64,000 nucleotides of DNA from Thalassotalea agarivorans (GCF_030295955.1 NZ_AP027363.1:186001-250000), one strand, 5' to 3'; positions 24,861-35,006 are shown, counted from the stretch's first letter. Program-made: numbers and translations. The notes: generated by a model from the letters alone, not told the origin.

Positions 24861-27185
24861 TTACTGCGCTTTAAAGCGTCTGTTATACATCGCTTCATTG
24901 ACTTCGCTAGCCGCTTGAACAATCGGTTTGTACGGCTGATCAGTCACGCTAATAAATCCGACATTGTAGTTCTCGCCATCATAAGCTCGGCCGGTAATAG
25001 GTGAGTCCATGTACTGGAACCAATGAGCACCTACAAAATAGTCATTGTCGATAACTGAATGCATGTAGTCTTTATACATTTTGGCGCGGTCTGCTTGATC
25101 GGCAGCATGAATTAAGCCAGGGTGGAACAAACCTGAATCGGAAGCACCAATATGCCACTCGCCAACGATGCTTGGCATGTCAATCTCTTTTAAGAAATCC
25201 CATTTGCTTTTAATAAGGCCTTCTTTATATACATTGAAGCTAATGACATCGACATGTTTAGCTGATGCTTTAACCACTTCAATTGGCATACCCCAATCTG
25301 GAAAACGAGCGCCGAGATACAGATGATTAGGCATGTGCTCCTTCAATGCTTTGTTGACTATGGCGAAGTACTTGTCAGCATAGGTAGTAAGTAGAATTGA
25401 AAAGTCAGCTAATTGTCCTTCGCTTTCGACATTACCTTCTACACCTTGATTGAAAGCGTCCCAACTTGCGATGTCGGTACCCCATGCCTTATTTAGCGCG
25501 GCGATATCTTGATACTTTTCTTTCATTACGCGCGTAAATTCTGCTTTGGTTGGTACATCTTTACCGTCGCGTGCAAGTGTGTTTAGTACAATACCGTAGT
25601 GTGAAGCAACACTGTCTGGACGACCAAAACTCATTTCGTTGTCAATAAAAACACCAACACACCAAGGGTTGTTTTGTACTTCAGCCGCAACTTGTTTTAC
25701 GGTCACAATGGCGCGCTCTTCAAACAAGGGGTCAAAGACATCTGGCAGAGGCGCCCAAAAATCATTGCCACTTGATACTTTTTTGTAGTTACCAATAATC
25801 CAGCCATTTGCAAAATATGGGACTCGGTCGTTTTGATAGAACATAGGATCTGTCCAATTACCGAATGAAGTAAATCCCCAGGTTTGCATTCTGCGAATCG
25901 TGACGTCCTTCCATACTTCCATAAAGTCTGGATTGATATCAGCATATTTTCTTTCTAGATTGGCAGAGTAAAAGCTAAATGTTTCACCGTGGCTAAGTGG
26001 ACCAGAGTGTGCACTGCGACGATAACCATAATGCTTACCCAATGGTTCGTCATAGCTTGGTAACCATGTAAAAAGGTCCTTACGAAGATCTGATGCTACA
26101 TATCTTGTCTTCGCTGCTTCGTTGCTCACACGATTAAGCTTTTGAGAATCTTCCGGTGTTAAGTCACTCGCCTTACGCTGGTTGATTAGACCCTGATCAA
26201 AATCGTACCCTGTCATGGTCGACGTATTAGAAAGGCGGATAATATCTAGCCCAGTGGCAAAATAAGGATATCCTAGTGGATCAACCAAAGACCACTTTCC
26301 ATTGATTTTTTCTGTTCTAAAATAGCCTGTAGCTTCTTGCCTTGGTCCGTTTTTCCAACCGCCAAACTTAGTTCTTGTCTCGGCGTCATAACCATTTTTC
26401 AAAGCTGATAGCTCTTCATCACGAGCCGCTAGCAATTCCTGGTCATTATGGATTTTACCGACAAATTCTTGTTTAGCATTTTGTCCATATTGGTCGACGA
26501 TGCCGGTAAGGAATGTTTCGTCCATGGCTGGATTTTGTCGAATCTGCACTTTACTAAAGGTGATAGTTTTGTCGTAAAGCGCACTCTGCACGCTAAAGGC
26601 AATCCTTTTAATATTTGATACATCTAGGTTCTTCTTACCCCACAATGAAATAAAGTTAACTTCATCTGATTGCCATGTATCAGGATTTGAACGCAAACCG
26701 GACATAAAATTTAATTCAACGTCTTCGTCACCGTCTGGTGTTTGCAGGTCATGACCGGCCATTTTGGCGTAATAGGTTTTGGTGGCGCCAACAGGAATGC
26801 TTACACTTCGCGTATAGTTGTCACCATTGCCATCAGTTATATCTAAGTATACTTGCGTTGAATGTTCACCTTCGTTAGCAATATCAAACGCTATATTAAA
26901 GTCGTTTAAATCGCTCCAATCCCACCCCGCTTCTGAGACAAACGAGATAGAACTGTACGCGTGCTCACTTGTATTAAAGTTTACTTTTAGTGATCTTGTT
27001 TCTGCATTATATTCGGTAGACGCATTATATAAGGCGATATTTTGATCGAGTGTTGTTTGTGAAGAAAAATTAACGAGTTCGTCGATTACACCGTTATTAT
27101 CATTAGACGCTTGTTGGCTGCATCCTAATATTGCTAGGCATGAGATAGCGCTAGCGAACCATAGTTTACTCATTTTATTATGCAT
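24861..27185 (-). CDS. GH50 exo-beta-agarase, lipoprotein
   Basis: A 774-residue enzyme. The signal peptide ends in LAILGC, with lipidated Cys22 followed by Ser, pointing to the outer membrane. Residues about 35-220 form a CBM-like beta-sandwich as in the known Saccharophagus Aga50D. The GH50 barrel then follows, with GYFRTEKINGKWSLVDPLG, YPYFATGLDIIRL and FGNWTDP. Predicted acid/base is Glu517 (GVFIDNEMSFGR) and nucleophile Glu675 (SIVGEWHIGA). GH50 enzymes mainly release neoagarobiose from agarose or neoagaro-oligosaccharides, the substrate of the GH117 encoded at 38422. GAGGA precedes the ATG by 7 bases. It is a single-gene unit with operator-like sites upstream and a terminator downstream. 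Confidence 0.93.
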   Translation of the reverse strand: MHNKMSKLWFASAISCLAILGCSQQASNDNNGVIDELVNFSSQTTLDQNIALYNASTEYNAETRSLKVNFNTSEHAYSSISFVSEAGWDWSDLNDFNIAFDIANEGEHSTQVYLDITDGNGDNYTRSVSIPVGATKTYYAKMAGHDLQTPDGDEDVELNFMSGLRSNPDTWQSDEVNFISLWGKKNLDVSNIKRIAFSVQSALYDKTITFSKVQIRQNPAMDETFLTGIVDQYGQNAKQEFVGKIHNDQELLAARDEELSALKNGYDAETRTKFGGWKNGPRQEATGYFRTEKINGKWSLVDPLGYPYFATGLDIIRLSNTSTMTGYDFDQGLINQRKASDLTPEDSQKLNRVSNEAAKTRYVASDLRKDLFTWLPSYDEPLGKHYGYRRSAHSGPLSHGETFSFYSANLERKYADINPDFMEVWKDVTIRRMQTWGFTSFGNWTDPMFYQNDRVPYFANGWIIGNYKKVSSGNDFWAPLPDVFDPLFEERAIVTVKQVAAEVQNNPWCVGVFIDNEMSFGRPDSVASHYGIVLNTLARDGKDVPTKAEFTRVMKEKYQDIAALNKAWGTDIASWDAFNQGVEGNVESEGQLADFSILLTTYADKYFAIVNKALKEHMPNHLYLGARFPDWGMPIEVVKASAKHVDVISFNVYKEGLIKSKWDFLKEIDMPSIVGEWHIGASDSGLFHPGLIHAADQADRAKMYKDYMHSVIDNDYFVGAHWFQYMDSPITGRAYDGENYNVGFISVTDQPYKPIVQAASEVNEAMYNRRFKAQ

Positions 27186-27237
27186 AATGTGTCCTCATTG
27201 TTATGCTCGAGTATATAGCAGAAATTGTTAATGGTAA

Positions 27238-27249
27238 ATTGTTGACAAT
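27238..27249. promoter_or_regulatory. GntR-type operator before GH50
   Basis: ATTGTTGACAAT differs from the palindrome ATTGTTAACAAT only at a central base. It lies 53 bases upstream of the GH50 ATG. An adjacent half site, ATTGTTAATGGT, starts 14 bases away at 27224. Confidence 0.65.
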
Positions 27250-27504
27250 ATTTTTCTTCATTTACTTTAAATTAACATTAATATTGTTTTTGTAAAAAAG
27301 GTTATTATTTATACGTCTTTTTTCTTTATTGTAATCAAGGTCAATTGTATTGGATAAGATATCTAAACAATAATAATCTTATCTAGCTATTGATTTTAAA
27401 GAGTTTTGTATAGTTTTTTGATTGCTAATACCACGCCTCTTACACGTCAAAATTAAGTTGATTTACAGGTTATAAGGATTACAAATCGTAACTGTTAATT
27501 GAAG

Positions 27505-27528
27505 ATTGTTAACAAAATTGTTGACAAT
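27505..27528. promoter_or_regulatory. Tandem GntR-type operators before the TonB receptor
   Basis: ATTGTTAACAAA (27505-27516) is joined directly to ATTGTTGACAAT (27517-27528), giving two 12-base sites in head-to-tail contact. They are 116 bases upstream of the receptor ATG. No other promoter in the window has contiguous copies. Confidence 0.7.
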
Positions 27529-27643
27529 TAACGATCCTAAGATCTAAAGTGGCTAACAATTAGCAAAATTATACGTAATGAAATCGTTGTATTTAGAGCT
27601 GATTTACTAAAACAAAAAACTGAAATCTTAGTGGGGAAATAAG

Positions 27644-30600
27644 ATGGTAGATACAGATAAGAAGTTTAAGCTTAGTGCTGTATATGCTGCTGTCCTATCG
27701 GTCGTAAGTACAGGTGCAATTGCACAGGAACAACAAGCCGATACACAACAAGCAAACACAGAAGAAGAAATAGAGGTAATTGAGGTTAGAGGCCTCAAGA
27801 GTAGCCTCAGAAAATCAATAAATGATAAAAGATTCGCAGATGGTGTTGTAGACACAATTAATGCGGAAGATATAGGTAAAAATACTGACCAAAACATTGC
27901 GGATGCGTTAGGCCGCGTAACAGGTGTTTCGGTAGTATCTGGTTCAAACGGTGAAGGTTCACAGATTACTGTTCGTGGTGCATCTGCAAACCAAAACAAC
28001 ATCACTTTGAATGGTCAACAACTTACCTCAACAGACTTCAGCCAAGCGGTTGACTTAAGTTCTTTCTCTGCAGATATTCTTTCTAAATTAGAAGTCGCTA
28101 AAACAGCGAGTGCAGACCAAGATGAAGGTTCATTAGGTGCCAACGTTAACCTAGTAACTATCAAGCCGCTTGATCAAACAGACGATATTCGTTCTTTCCA
28201 AGTACAAGGTCGTTACAACGATTTTTCAGAAGAAGCTGACTACAAAGTGCAATTGTCTCTATCAGAGAAGTTTCTTGATGAAACCTTTGGTGTTGCATTA
28301 TCTGTATACGACGAAACTAACACGTATCGTAAAGATCAATATCGTGTAGATAACTTCGTAGCTTCTAAGGTCATTGATATTGCTTCAGACCAAAATGGTG
28401 AGATTCTTTCTGGTCCACTTAAAGGTATTCAGCAAAACGCTACGCGTTATGAACTACACCAAAATACCCATGATCGTTCAGGTGCAACGCTTGGCTTACA
28501 ATGGTTAGCGACTGATACGACAGAAATTACATTTGACGCAACCTATACTAAAGCAGAGCAAACAAACTTGATGGACGCTGTTATCACGCGTTTCCCAGGT
28601 AATGAAAACTTTGTTGAAGGTGAAGCACCATTAGGTAGTTTACGTCCAGAAGCACCTTTTACCGATCCGCAAGCAGATTGGTATACATTAGATACAAACA
28701 CCCATACCTTTACTAAGTTAATTAACCGTTTTGGTGCAGGTGATTTACAAAACGCAACAAATGGTAATGAAAGTACCAACACTAGTGCGCGTATTGAAAT
28801 TAAACAAGAAATTACTGATAACTTCCGCGGCTCATTAGCAGCAGGTTATTCTTTAAGTGAATCAGACAGCTTGCCAAGTGCATTTGCTGCTATGCAAAAC
28901 TTCCCGAACGTACCTGCAGTGCTATTGTATGACGCGTTGGAAAACATAGAACCAGTAGGTTATGACTGTACGACAGGCCAATGTCAGTTGGTTCACGGTA
29001 GTACATTTGTCGACCTTGGTGATCAAATCGTTGATGCGGTTGACCCAGACACTGGCGCTTTCATTCCAAAATACATCGATAACGTAGCTTACACGGGTTA
29101 CAACCCGGCAGATATTGCGGTTCAACATTTATCATACTTAAGTGAAACCGACAGATACGTAGAAGATGAACTAGCAAACGTTCAGCTAGATTTTGAATAC
29201 GACCTAGATGTAGCCGGTATTACGTCAGTTGAATTTGGTGCGAAAATGACGACTCGTACTAAAACAGTCGACGACCAAGTGTATCAATTTGATACAGTGA
29301 CAGCGTCAGAAGTATTTGAAGATGAATATGGTAACCCGGTTGTAGTACCAGGCGGTTCAATGCTTGATGTACGTGCACCACTTATCGCCCGTGAAGGCGG
29401 ATTACCTTACAGTGATTTTATGTCGAGCTTAGGCTATGGTCGCAACGAAGCAACAGCAGGTTGGACACCAGTTGATGCTGCATACGCTGCTTCTATTATG
29501 CTAGACGCGGAAGACACTGTTCGTACGCCAGACAATACTCGCTCTCGTGAAGCAGATATCGATACGCAAGCAGCTTATTTGAAAGTTAACTTTGAGTACC
29601 TTGATGGTCGCTTAACAGGTAACTTAGGTGTTCGTTATGTTAAGACAGATGTTGAAGCTAAAGGCTATGCCGGCGCTAACTTCTGGCAGTTTACCGAAAC
29701 GTTAGAGCGTGAATTCGACTTAGTTCATTTAAGAGATTTACGTGATACAAGCCTTCCAGCATGTAGAGCACCAGTATTTGCAGACCCAACGCAATCACTT
29801 GGTTATGAACAAAAATATCAACGTGTTGACGGTTTAGGTTTTGACACAAGTTCAGGTGCAGATCCTTCTGGTTGGACAGAGATTGCAGCACAAGGTCCAT
29901 GTCATGATCCTGCATATGCATCTTGGGCAGCATTCCAACAAGACCCAACACAGCCAGATCCAGGCTTCAACGTAAACTGGTTAAACATGTGGCGTTATGC
30001 TGACGTATCAACAACACGTGCAAACGGTTGGGGTATGGGTCCAGGTAACGTAACGTGGGATGGTACAACGCCAGCAACAAACAGTGCGAACCAACATCCA
30101 TTTACTAATGTGACTAACAAAGAACTGCAATCATTTGCAGCGTCTGATAGCCACTCATATGAAAACTTCTTACCTAGTTTAAATGTTAACTATGCCTTTA
30201 CTGACGAGTTGATTGGTCGTTTTGCAGCGTCTAAGACGATGACACGTCCTGAAATCGACAACTTGCGTCCAGGCTTTAGCTTAAATGAGACAGGTTACTG
30301 GGGTACAGGTAACTCACAAGCGGGTAGCCGTTTAGACATGTACAACACTAAGCTTGATCCGCTTGAGTCTAACAACTTAGATATCTCATTAGAGTGGTAC
30401 TTTAATGAAACAGGTATGTTAAGTGCAGCTGTCTTCCACAAAGACATGAAAAACTTTGAAGACAAGGTGAGTACAGTTTCTTATATCACTGACGTACGTA
30501 CAGCGACAGAAGCACCAACTGCTGAAGAGTTAATCATGAATCCTATGGATGATGGTACTGATGATTGGGGCTTGAATGGTTGTATGCCACTAAGAGCAAC

Positions 30601-31306
30601 AGCTGACTACGGTTGGTGGGGCACAGATCCAAATCGCTTTAGCAGCGACTTACGCGACTTATGTGCGCAGTACTCTGTGACACAAGTTGCTAACGGTGAC
30701 GGTGCAACAATTACTGGTTTAGAACTTGGCTACATCCAAACTTATGACTTCTTACCAGGATTCTTAAGCGGCTTAGGTGTATCAGCTAACTACACTTATC
30801 AAGATAGTGCTTATGATGCACAGGTATCACCATTTGACCCAACGAAGAGCTTACCAGAGTATCCTGTGGCAGATACGCCAGAGCATAGCTATAACGGTAC
30901 TTTGTTCTGGGAACAAAATGGTCATCAGGTACGCTTAAGCTATCGTGGTACATCTGATTCTCTTGTAGGAACAGATTACAACACTGGCTTAAAAGGTCGT
31001 ACATGGAACCAAGGTTCAATCTGGAATGAAGGTCGTGGAACGTTAGATTTCTCCGCGAGCTATCAATTAAATGAAAACGTAATGTTTACTTTCCAAGCAA
31101 TTAACTTAACGGATGCAGAGCACAGAACGTACTTTACTAGCCGTGAAATTGCCGTCGATAGAGTATGGAACGCTGACAACGCAGCATACGAATTCCTAGC
31201 TTTAGATGAAGGTAACCCATTAGACGGAGACGCAACTAAGTCACGTACTTACACGCGCTTCAAAGTGGGTACAACTTTCCGTTTAGGCGTAAGAGTGAAC
31301 TTTTAA
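27644..31306 (+). CDS. TonB-dependent outer-membrane receptor, probable agaro-oligosaccharide importer
   Basis: A 1220-residue receptor, long for the family. The signal peptide ends near AIAQ (residue 28). A TonB-box-like EIEVIEVRG (about 41-50) is followed by the plug domain (NIADALGRVTGVSVVSGSNGEGSQ and ITVRGASANQNNITLNGQ) and a beta-barrel with long loops, ending in the aromatic LGVRVNF. These traits match the TonB-dependent receptors of polysaccharide loci in Alteromonadales, where they replace SusC. It has a GGGGA Shine-Dalgarno and tandem GntR-type operators upstream, and is followed 58 bases later by a lipoprotein gene. The likely cargo is agar- or porphyran-derived oligosaccharide; this is inference from context. 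Confidence 0.93.
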   Translation: MVDTDKKFKLSAVYAAVLSVVSTGAIAQEQQADTQQANTEEEIEVIEVRGLKSSLRKSINDKRFADGVVDTINAEDIGKNTDQNIADALGRVTGVSVVSGSNGEGSQITVRGASANQNNITLNGQQLTSTDFSQAVDLSSFSADILSKLEVAKTASADQDEGSLGANVNLVTIKPLDQTDDIRSFQVQGRYNDFSEEADYKVQLSLSEKFLDETFGVALSVYDETNTYRKDQYRVDNFVASKVIDIASDQNGEILSGPLKGIQQNATRYELHQNTHDRSGATLGLQWLATDTTEITFDATYTKAEQTNLMDAVITRFPGNENFVEGEAPLGSLRPEAPFTDPQADWYTLDTNTHTFTKLINRFGAGDLQNATNGNESTNTSARIEIKQEITDNFRGSLAAGYSLSESDSLPSAFAAMQNFPNVPAVLLYDALENIEPVGYDCTTGQCQLVHGSTFVDLGDQIVDAVDPDTGAFIPKYIDNVAYTGYNPADIAVQHLSYLSETDRYVEDELANVQLDFEYDLDVAGITSVEFGAKMTTRTKTVDDQVYQFDTVTASEVFEDEYGNPVVVPGGSMLDVRAPLIAREGGLPYSDFMSSLGYGRNEATAGWTPVDAAYAASIMLDAEDTVRTPDNTRSREADIDTQAAYLKVNFEYLDGRLTGNLGVRYVKTDVEAKGYAGANFWQFTETLEREFDLVHLRDLRDTSLPACRAPVFADPTQSLGYEQKYQRVDGLGFDTSSGADPSGWTEIAAQGPCHDPAYASWAAFQQDPTQPDPGFNVNWLNMWRYADVSTTRANGWGMGPGNVTWDGTTPATNSANQHPFTNVTNKELQSFAASDSHSYENFLPSLNVNYAFTDELIGRFAASKTMTRPEIDNLRPGFSLNETGYWGTGNSQAGSRLDMYNTKLDPLESNNLDISLEWYFNETGMLSAAVFHKDMKNFEDKVSTVSYITDVRTATEAPTAEELIMNPMDDGTDDWGLNGCMPLRATADYGWWGTDPNRFSSDLRDLCAQYSVTQVANGDGATITGLELGYIQTYDFLPGFLSGLGVSANYTYQDSAYDAQVSPFDPTKSLPEYPVADTPEHSYNGTLFWEQNGHQVRLSYRGTSDSLVGTDYNTGLKGRTWNQGSIWNEGRGTLDFSASYQLNENVMFTFQAINLTDAEHRTYFTSREIAVDRVWNADNAAYEFLALDEGNPLDGDATKSRTYTRFKVGTTFRLGVRVNF

Positions 31307-31364
31307 GATTAATTGAAGCGGTGCAGCTTAGGTTGCACCCCTTAAAAATAAATGGTGTTTGATT

Positions 31365-33404
31365 ATGAAAACATTCCAAAATAAAAAATTATTAGCAGCA
31401 CTTGCAATGTCATCTACGCTAGTAGCTTGTGGTTCTGACTCGGATTCATCGGGTGAAGAAGCAATGAATAATGCACCAGTGCATGGCGGCAACATTGTGC
31501 GCACATTCCACGAGAAAGATGCGTTCGAGATGCTTTATTTATTAGGTACACCTGAAGGTAAAGAATCGGGTGAAGGTATCGCTTACGATCCAGACGGTGA
31601 TTTAATGTCTGTACGCAAATTTGAAGCAGATACAGATGACCTAACTGGGTTCGATGTGCAAGGTACACGCATTGGTGTGCGTCCTGCAGAAATCGCTCCA
31701 TTCTTAGATAGCGGTGAGTCCAAAACAGTTACTTTCAGCTATAAAATTAATGATGGTAAGTCAACGACAGCACGTAAAATGACGGTGACTATCACTGGTG
31801 AAGATGCTGCTCCTGAGTTTAGTGATTTAGAAGTTACATTCACTAAGTTCGATGGCCTTGTTGATATTGACCTTCTTGAAGGCGTTGTTGATGCTGATGG
31901 TGAGCCGTTAACGATCAGCGACTTCGCAGCAGACCCTTCAAACACGGTTGATGCGCATACATTATTAGAAAACATTAAATCATTAGATATTGATAGTTTT
32001 TCTGATTTAGTTGCAATCGGCGAAGAGCTAGTGCTGAAGTACTCGTACAAAGTGAACGATCACAATAATAGCTTAGTGCGTAACCTTACTGTAAAAATTC
32101 GCGGTGTACGTAAAGAGCCGTTACCGCCAGAAATCGTAAGTACATATGCGGGTACTTTTACTACTAATGACAATGTTGAAGTAGTGGACCTAGCACATTC
32201 AGACTACACAGTTGAATGGAATGGCGACCCAGTTTTAGTTGATGTTGCTTCTATTACGCCAACCAATGGTGGCCCAGCACTGAAATTCAACAAATCTATG
32301 GGCAGCGTACTAGTTGTCGACCCAGTTGATTTTGGTCGTTACATCGAAAATGTCGGTGATACAGAAACTTTTGAGTATGCATTTAAAATTACGGATGGTA
32401 CTGAAGGTGACACCGCAGGTCATGTAGTTGATACAAGCTTTAGCGTTACTGTAACCAAAGAAGCTCCAGCAAACTTAATTCTTAACGGTAGTTTTGAAGA
32501 TGGCTTAAACGACTGGACAGCTGACGGTAGCATGGTAAGCGTTGCAGACTCTGCGACAGCATGGGATGGCGCTAAAGAGCTATCGGCATCTGGTTGGAGT
32601 GAGCTAGTATCTTCATCTTTTGAAGTAACTGCTGGCGGTGCATATCACGTATCATACGCAGAACAAATGGGTGACTGGGGTCGCTACAACTTGCACATTG
32701 CAAATGGCGCTGACAACTTAATCACTCGTAGTTTCGGCTTGCACCCTACGTTTGCCGGTCCTTGGGTAGACTATGCAATTAGATCGCTTTCTTTTGAAAT
32801 GCCAATTGATGCTGCAGCATCTACGCGTGAAGTGAAGATCGAAACTGCATTGAACAAAGTTGATGACGTTCAAGTGACTCGTTATTCAACTGATAATTCA
32901 CATAACCTGTTATGGGTGAATGCAGGCAGTGCATCAGTAGATTTCGAAGATGGTACTCAAGCAGCTTGGGGTGGCGACAACATCGCAATGTCAGCTATAC
33001 CAGATGAAGTTGTATCAGGTGACCACAGTTTGGTTATTTCTGGTCCAGCATGGGTCGCGTTGCCAGCAGGTACAGTGCAAGATGCTAAGAAATACCTACT
33101 TAAACTTGAAATCAAACAGTTAGAGTTCAACCAATCATTCGGTAACATTGTTCAATTTCAAATTCGTGACGCTTCTGACTGGACTGCATTCTATGCTAAT
33201 CCATTAGAGCATCCTCGTTCGATTGACTTACTTGCTACGCCGATTGGTGAAGTAACGACATTCCAACAAGTGATTGATCCTTCAAGAGTAGGTCAATTAT
33301 CTGGCTGGGATACTCGCAACATTGTTATTGAAATTAACCCAACGATTTGGGGAGCTCCTGGTAAGGTAGCTATCGATAACATCCAACTGATTGAACTAGA
33401 TTAA
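31365..33404 (+). CDS. Multidomain surface lipoprotein, candidate glycan-binding protein
   Basis: A 679-residue protein with a lipoprotein signal (STLVAC, Cys about 23 followed by Gly). About three successive Ig/cadherin-like domains cover residues 35-370, with recurring YxINDG, YKVNDH and FKITDG strands. Two jelly-roll domains follow: one at about 373-510 starting NLILNGSFEDGLNDW, like CBM4/CBM22-type modules, and one at about 520-679 ending in VAIDNIQLIEL. No catalytic motif is seen. The start is placed at the ATG at 31365; an earlier TTG two codons upstream is less likely. Its place directly after the receptor suggests a functional counterpart of SusD-type surface binding proteins. Confidence 0.75.
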   Translation: MKTFQNKKLLAALAMSSTLVACGSDSDSSGEEAMNNAPVHGGNIVRTFHEKDAFEMLYLLGTPEGKESGEGIAYDPDGDLMSVRKFEADTDDLTGFDVQGTRIGVRPAEIAPFLDSGESKTVTFSYKINDGKSTTARKMTVTITGEDAAPEFSDLEVTFTKFDGLVDIDLLEGVVDADGEPLTISDFAADPSNTVDAHTLLENIKSLDIDSFSDLVAIGEELVLKYSYKVNDHNNSLVRNLTVKIRGVRKEPLPPEIVSTYAGTFTTNDNVEVVDLAHSDYTVEWNGDPVLVDVASITPTNGGPALKFNKSMGSVLVVDPVDFGRYIENVGDTETFEYAFKITDGTEGDTAGHVVDTSFSVTVTKEAPANLILNGSFEDGLNDWTADGSMVSVADSATAWDGAKELSASGWSELVSSSFEVTAGGAYHVSYAEQMGDWGRYNLHIANGADNLITRSFGLHPTFAGPWVDYAIRSLSFEMPIDAAASTREVKIETALNKVDDVQVTRYSTDNSHNLLWVNAGSASVDFEDGTQAAWGGDNIAMSAIPDEVVSGDHSLVISGPAWVALPAGTVQDAKKYLLKLEIKQLEFNQSFGNIVQFQIRDASDWTAFYANPLEHPRSIDLLATPIGEVTTFQQVIDPSRVGQLSGWDTRNIVIEINPTIWGAPGKVAIDNIQLIELD

Positions 33405-33420
33405 TTCTCTCCCGTGTAAA

Positions 33421-33452
33421 AAGGCCCTATGCATGTCATAGGGCTTTTTTTT
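33421..33452 (+). terminator. Terminator after receptor-lipoprotein operon
   Basis: AAGGCCCTATG and CATAGGGCTTT pair around a CATGT loop, followed by a run of eight T. It begins 16 bases after the lipoprotein stop and 28 bases before the halogenase-family gene, so that gene depends on read-through or its own promoter. Confidence 0.88.
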
Positions 33453-33479
33453 CTCTAACGAGAGATTTAGTATCTATTT

Positions 33480-35006
33480 ATGCAAAAAAGAATTAATCAT
33501 GTCGTTATCCTTGGTGGTGGCAGCGCCGGTTGGTTAACCGCTGGAATACTTGCGGCTGAACATCAAGCGAAAATAAAGCTCGGTGAATTATCTATCTCAT
33601 TGATAGAGTCTCCCAACATTCCTACTGTCGGTGTTGGTGAAGGCACATGGCCGACCATGCCACAAACCCTCAAAAAAATTGGCATTAGTGAACTCACGTT
33701 TTTATCTACTTGTCATGCAACCTTCAAGCAAGGTTCAAAGTTCATTAATTGGCATCACAGTAACAAAGCCTCTAGTTATACCCACCCGTTTGAAGTTGTA
33801 CCGGGCGCTGTAGAAGGTGAACAAGCGAAGTTCTGGTTTAACCAAGACCGCGGCACATCTTATGCGCAAGCAACCTCATTACAGCATAGTATGATTGAAG
33901 CAGGTTTAGCCCCTAAAACCAATAGATTGGGGGAATATGACGCCTATTTTAACTATGGCTATCATCTCGACGCGGGTAAATTTGCGACCTTGCTACAACA
34001 GCATTGCACAACCAAGTTAGGGGTACAGCATGTGCTAGCTGAAGTCGCTAGTATAAAGCTCGAGGAATCTGGTGACATTTCACGTTTGGTGCTAGCAAAC
34101 AATGCCGAGGTGGCGGCTGATTTGTTTGTTGATTGTTCGGGCTTTAAAGGATTGTTAATTGGTGAATGTTTAGGTGTAGGAAAGATAAGTGCTGATGATG
34201 CGCTGTTTGCTAATCGCGCGGTTACGGTCCAAGTACCTTATGCCGATGCCAACCAAAAAATTCCTTCTTGTACTTTAAGTACTGCGCAAGAGAGTGGATG
34301 GATTTGGGATATTGGCTTAACCAATAGACGCGGTGTTGGATACGTATTTTCAGATAACCACTCTAATGTAGATCAAGCCCATCAAGCGCTAGAAGCTTAT
34401 TTAAAGACTGACTTTAGCTCACAGCTCGTTGTAAACGATATCAAGTTTACTTCAGGCTACCGAGAAAAGTTTTGGCATAAAAACTGTGTAGCCATTGGCT
34501 TGTCTGCTGGTTTCATCGAACCGCTCGAAGCAAGTGCACTTGTGTTAGTCGAACTGTCAGCGACATTTTTAGCAGAGCATTTAGACCAAGCAAGCCAAAA
34601 CATGGGGGCTGTTGAGGCACAATTTAATCAAGTGTTTAGTTACAGATGGCAACGAGTCATTGAATTTTTAAAGCTTCATTATTTGCTCAGTGAACGTACA
34701 GAAGCATTTTGGCAGGATAATAAAGCGGCGCAAACAATCCCTGACCGTTTGCAGCATTTGCTCAACGAATGGCAAACAAGACCGCCAACGACTAGCGATT
34801 TCCCACAAGCAGGAGAAGTGTTTCAGGCAGCTAGTTACCAGTATGTTCTATATGGTAGCGGTTTTATACCTAAGATGATGCCAAAGCAACTTCCGCAATA
34901 TGAACAACATATTCGCGCGCAAAAGCAAAACATTGCTCACAACAAGCAACAATTGTTGCAAGGCTTACCAAGCAATAGGGCATTAATTACGTCGTTGATA
35001 CAATAG
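33480..35006 (+). CDS. Flavin-dependent tryptophan-halogenase-family protein
   Basis: A 508-residue protein. The FAD-binding GGGSAGWLTAG is at residues 11-21, followed by GVGEGTWPTMPQTL and a conserved Lys in FKQGSKFINW, the equivalent of the catalytic Lys of PrnA-type halogenases. The WxWxIP halogenase motif reads GWIWDIGL, keeping the two Trp but not the Pro. Members of this subgroup are frequent next to TonB receptors in Alteromonadales and Caulobacterales, where no halogenated product is known. No signal peptide is seen. It lies after a terminator and before the ExoP_C-like gene. The family is clear; whether it halogenates, and what, is unknown. Confidence 0.85.
   Translation: MQKRINHVVILGGGSAGWLTAGILAAEHQAKIKLGELSISLIESPNIPTVGVGEGTWPTMPQTLKKIGISELTFLSTCHATFKQGSKFINWHHSNKASSYTHPFEVVPGAVEGEQAKFWFNQDRGTSYAQATSLQHSMIEAGLAPKTNRLGEYDAYFNYGYHLDAGKFATLLQQHCTTKLGVQHVLAEVASIKLEESGDISRLVLANNAEVAADLFVDCSGFKGLLIGECLGVGKISADDALFANRAVTVQVPYADANQKIPSCTLSTAQESGWIWDIGLTNRRGVGYVFSDNHSNVDQAHQALEAYLKTDFSSQLVVNDIKFTSGYREKFWHKNCVAIGLSAGFIEPLEASALVLVELSATFLAEHLDQASQNMGAVEAQFNQVFSYRWQRVIEFLKLHYLLSERTEAFWQDNKAAQTIPDRLQHLLNEWQTRPPTTSDFPQAGEVFQAASYQYVLYGSGFIPKMMPKQLPQYEQHIRAQKQNIAHNKQQLLQGLPSNRALITSLIQ

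Larger units (their letters stand above)
27186..27643. other. Divergent regulatory region between GH50 and the TonB receptor
   Basis: This 458-base AT-rich gap holds no gene. It contains at least three GntR-type palindromes: 27238-27249 near GH50, and 27505-27516 and 27517-27528 near the receptor. Partial half sites occur at 27224 and 27552. The unusually long leader before the receptor gene (more than 110 bases after the tandem sites) could contain further regulatory RNA structure, but no known riboswitch was recognised. Confidence 0.8.

Noticed and set aside
27628-28005. A 125-codon minus-strand frame opposite the start of the TonB receptor
   Set aside because: It is a reading-frame shadow of the receptor's plug region, Ser/Thr/Leu-rich and without a plausible start signal.
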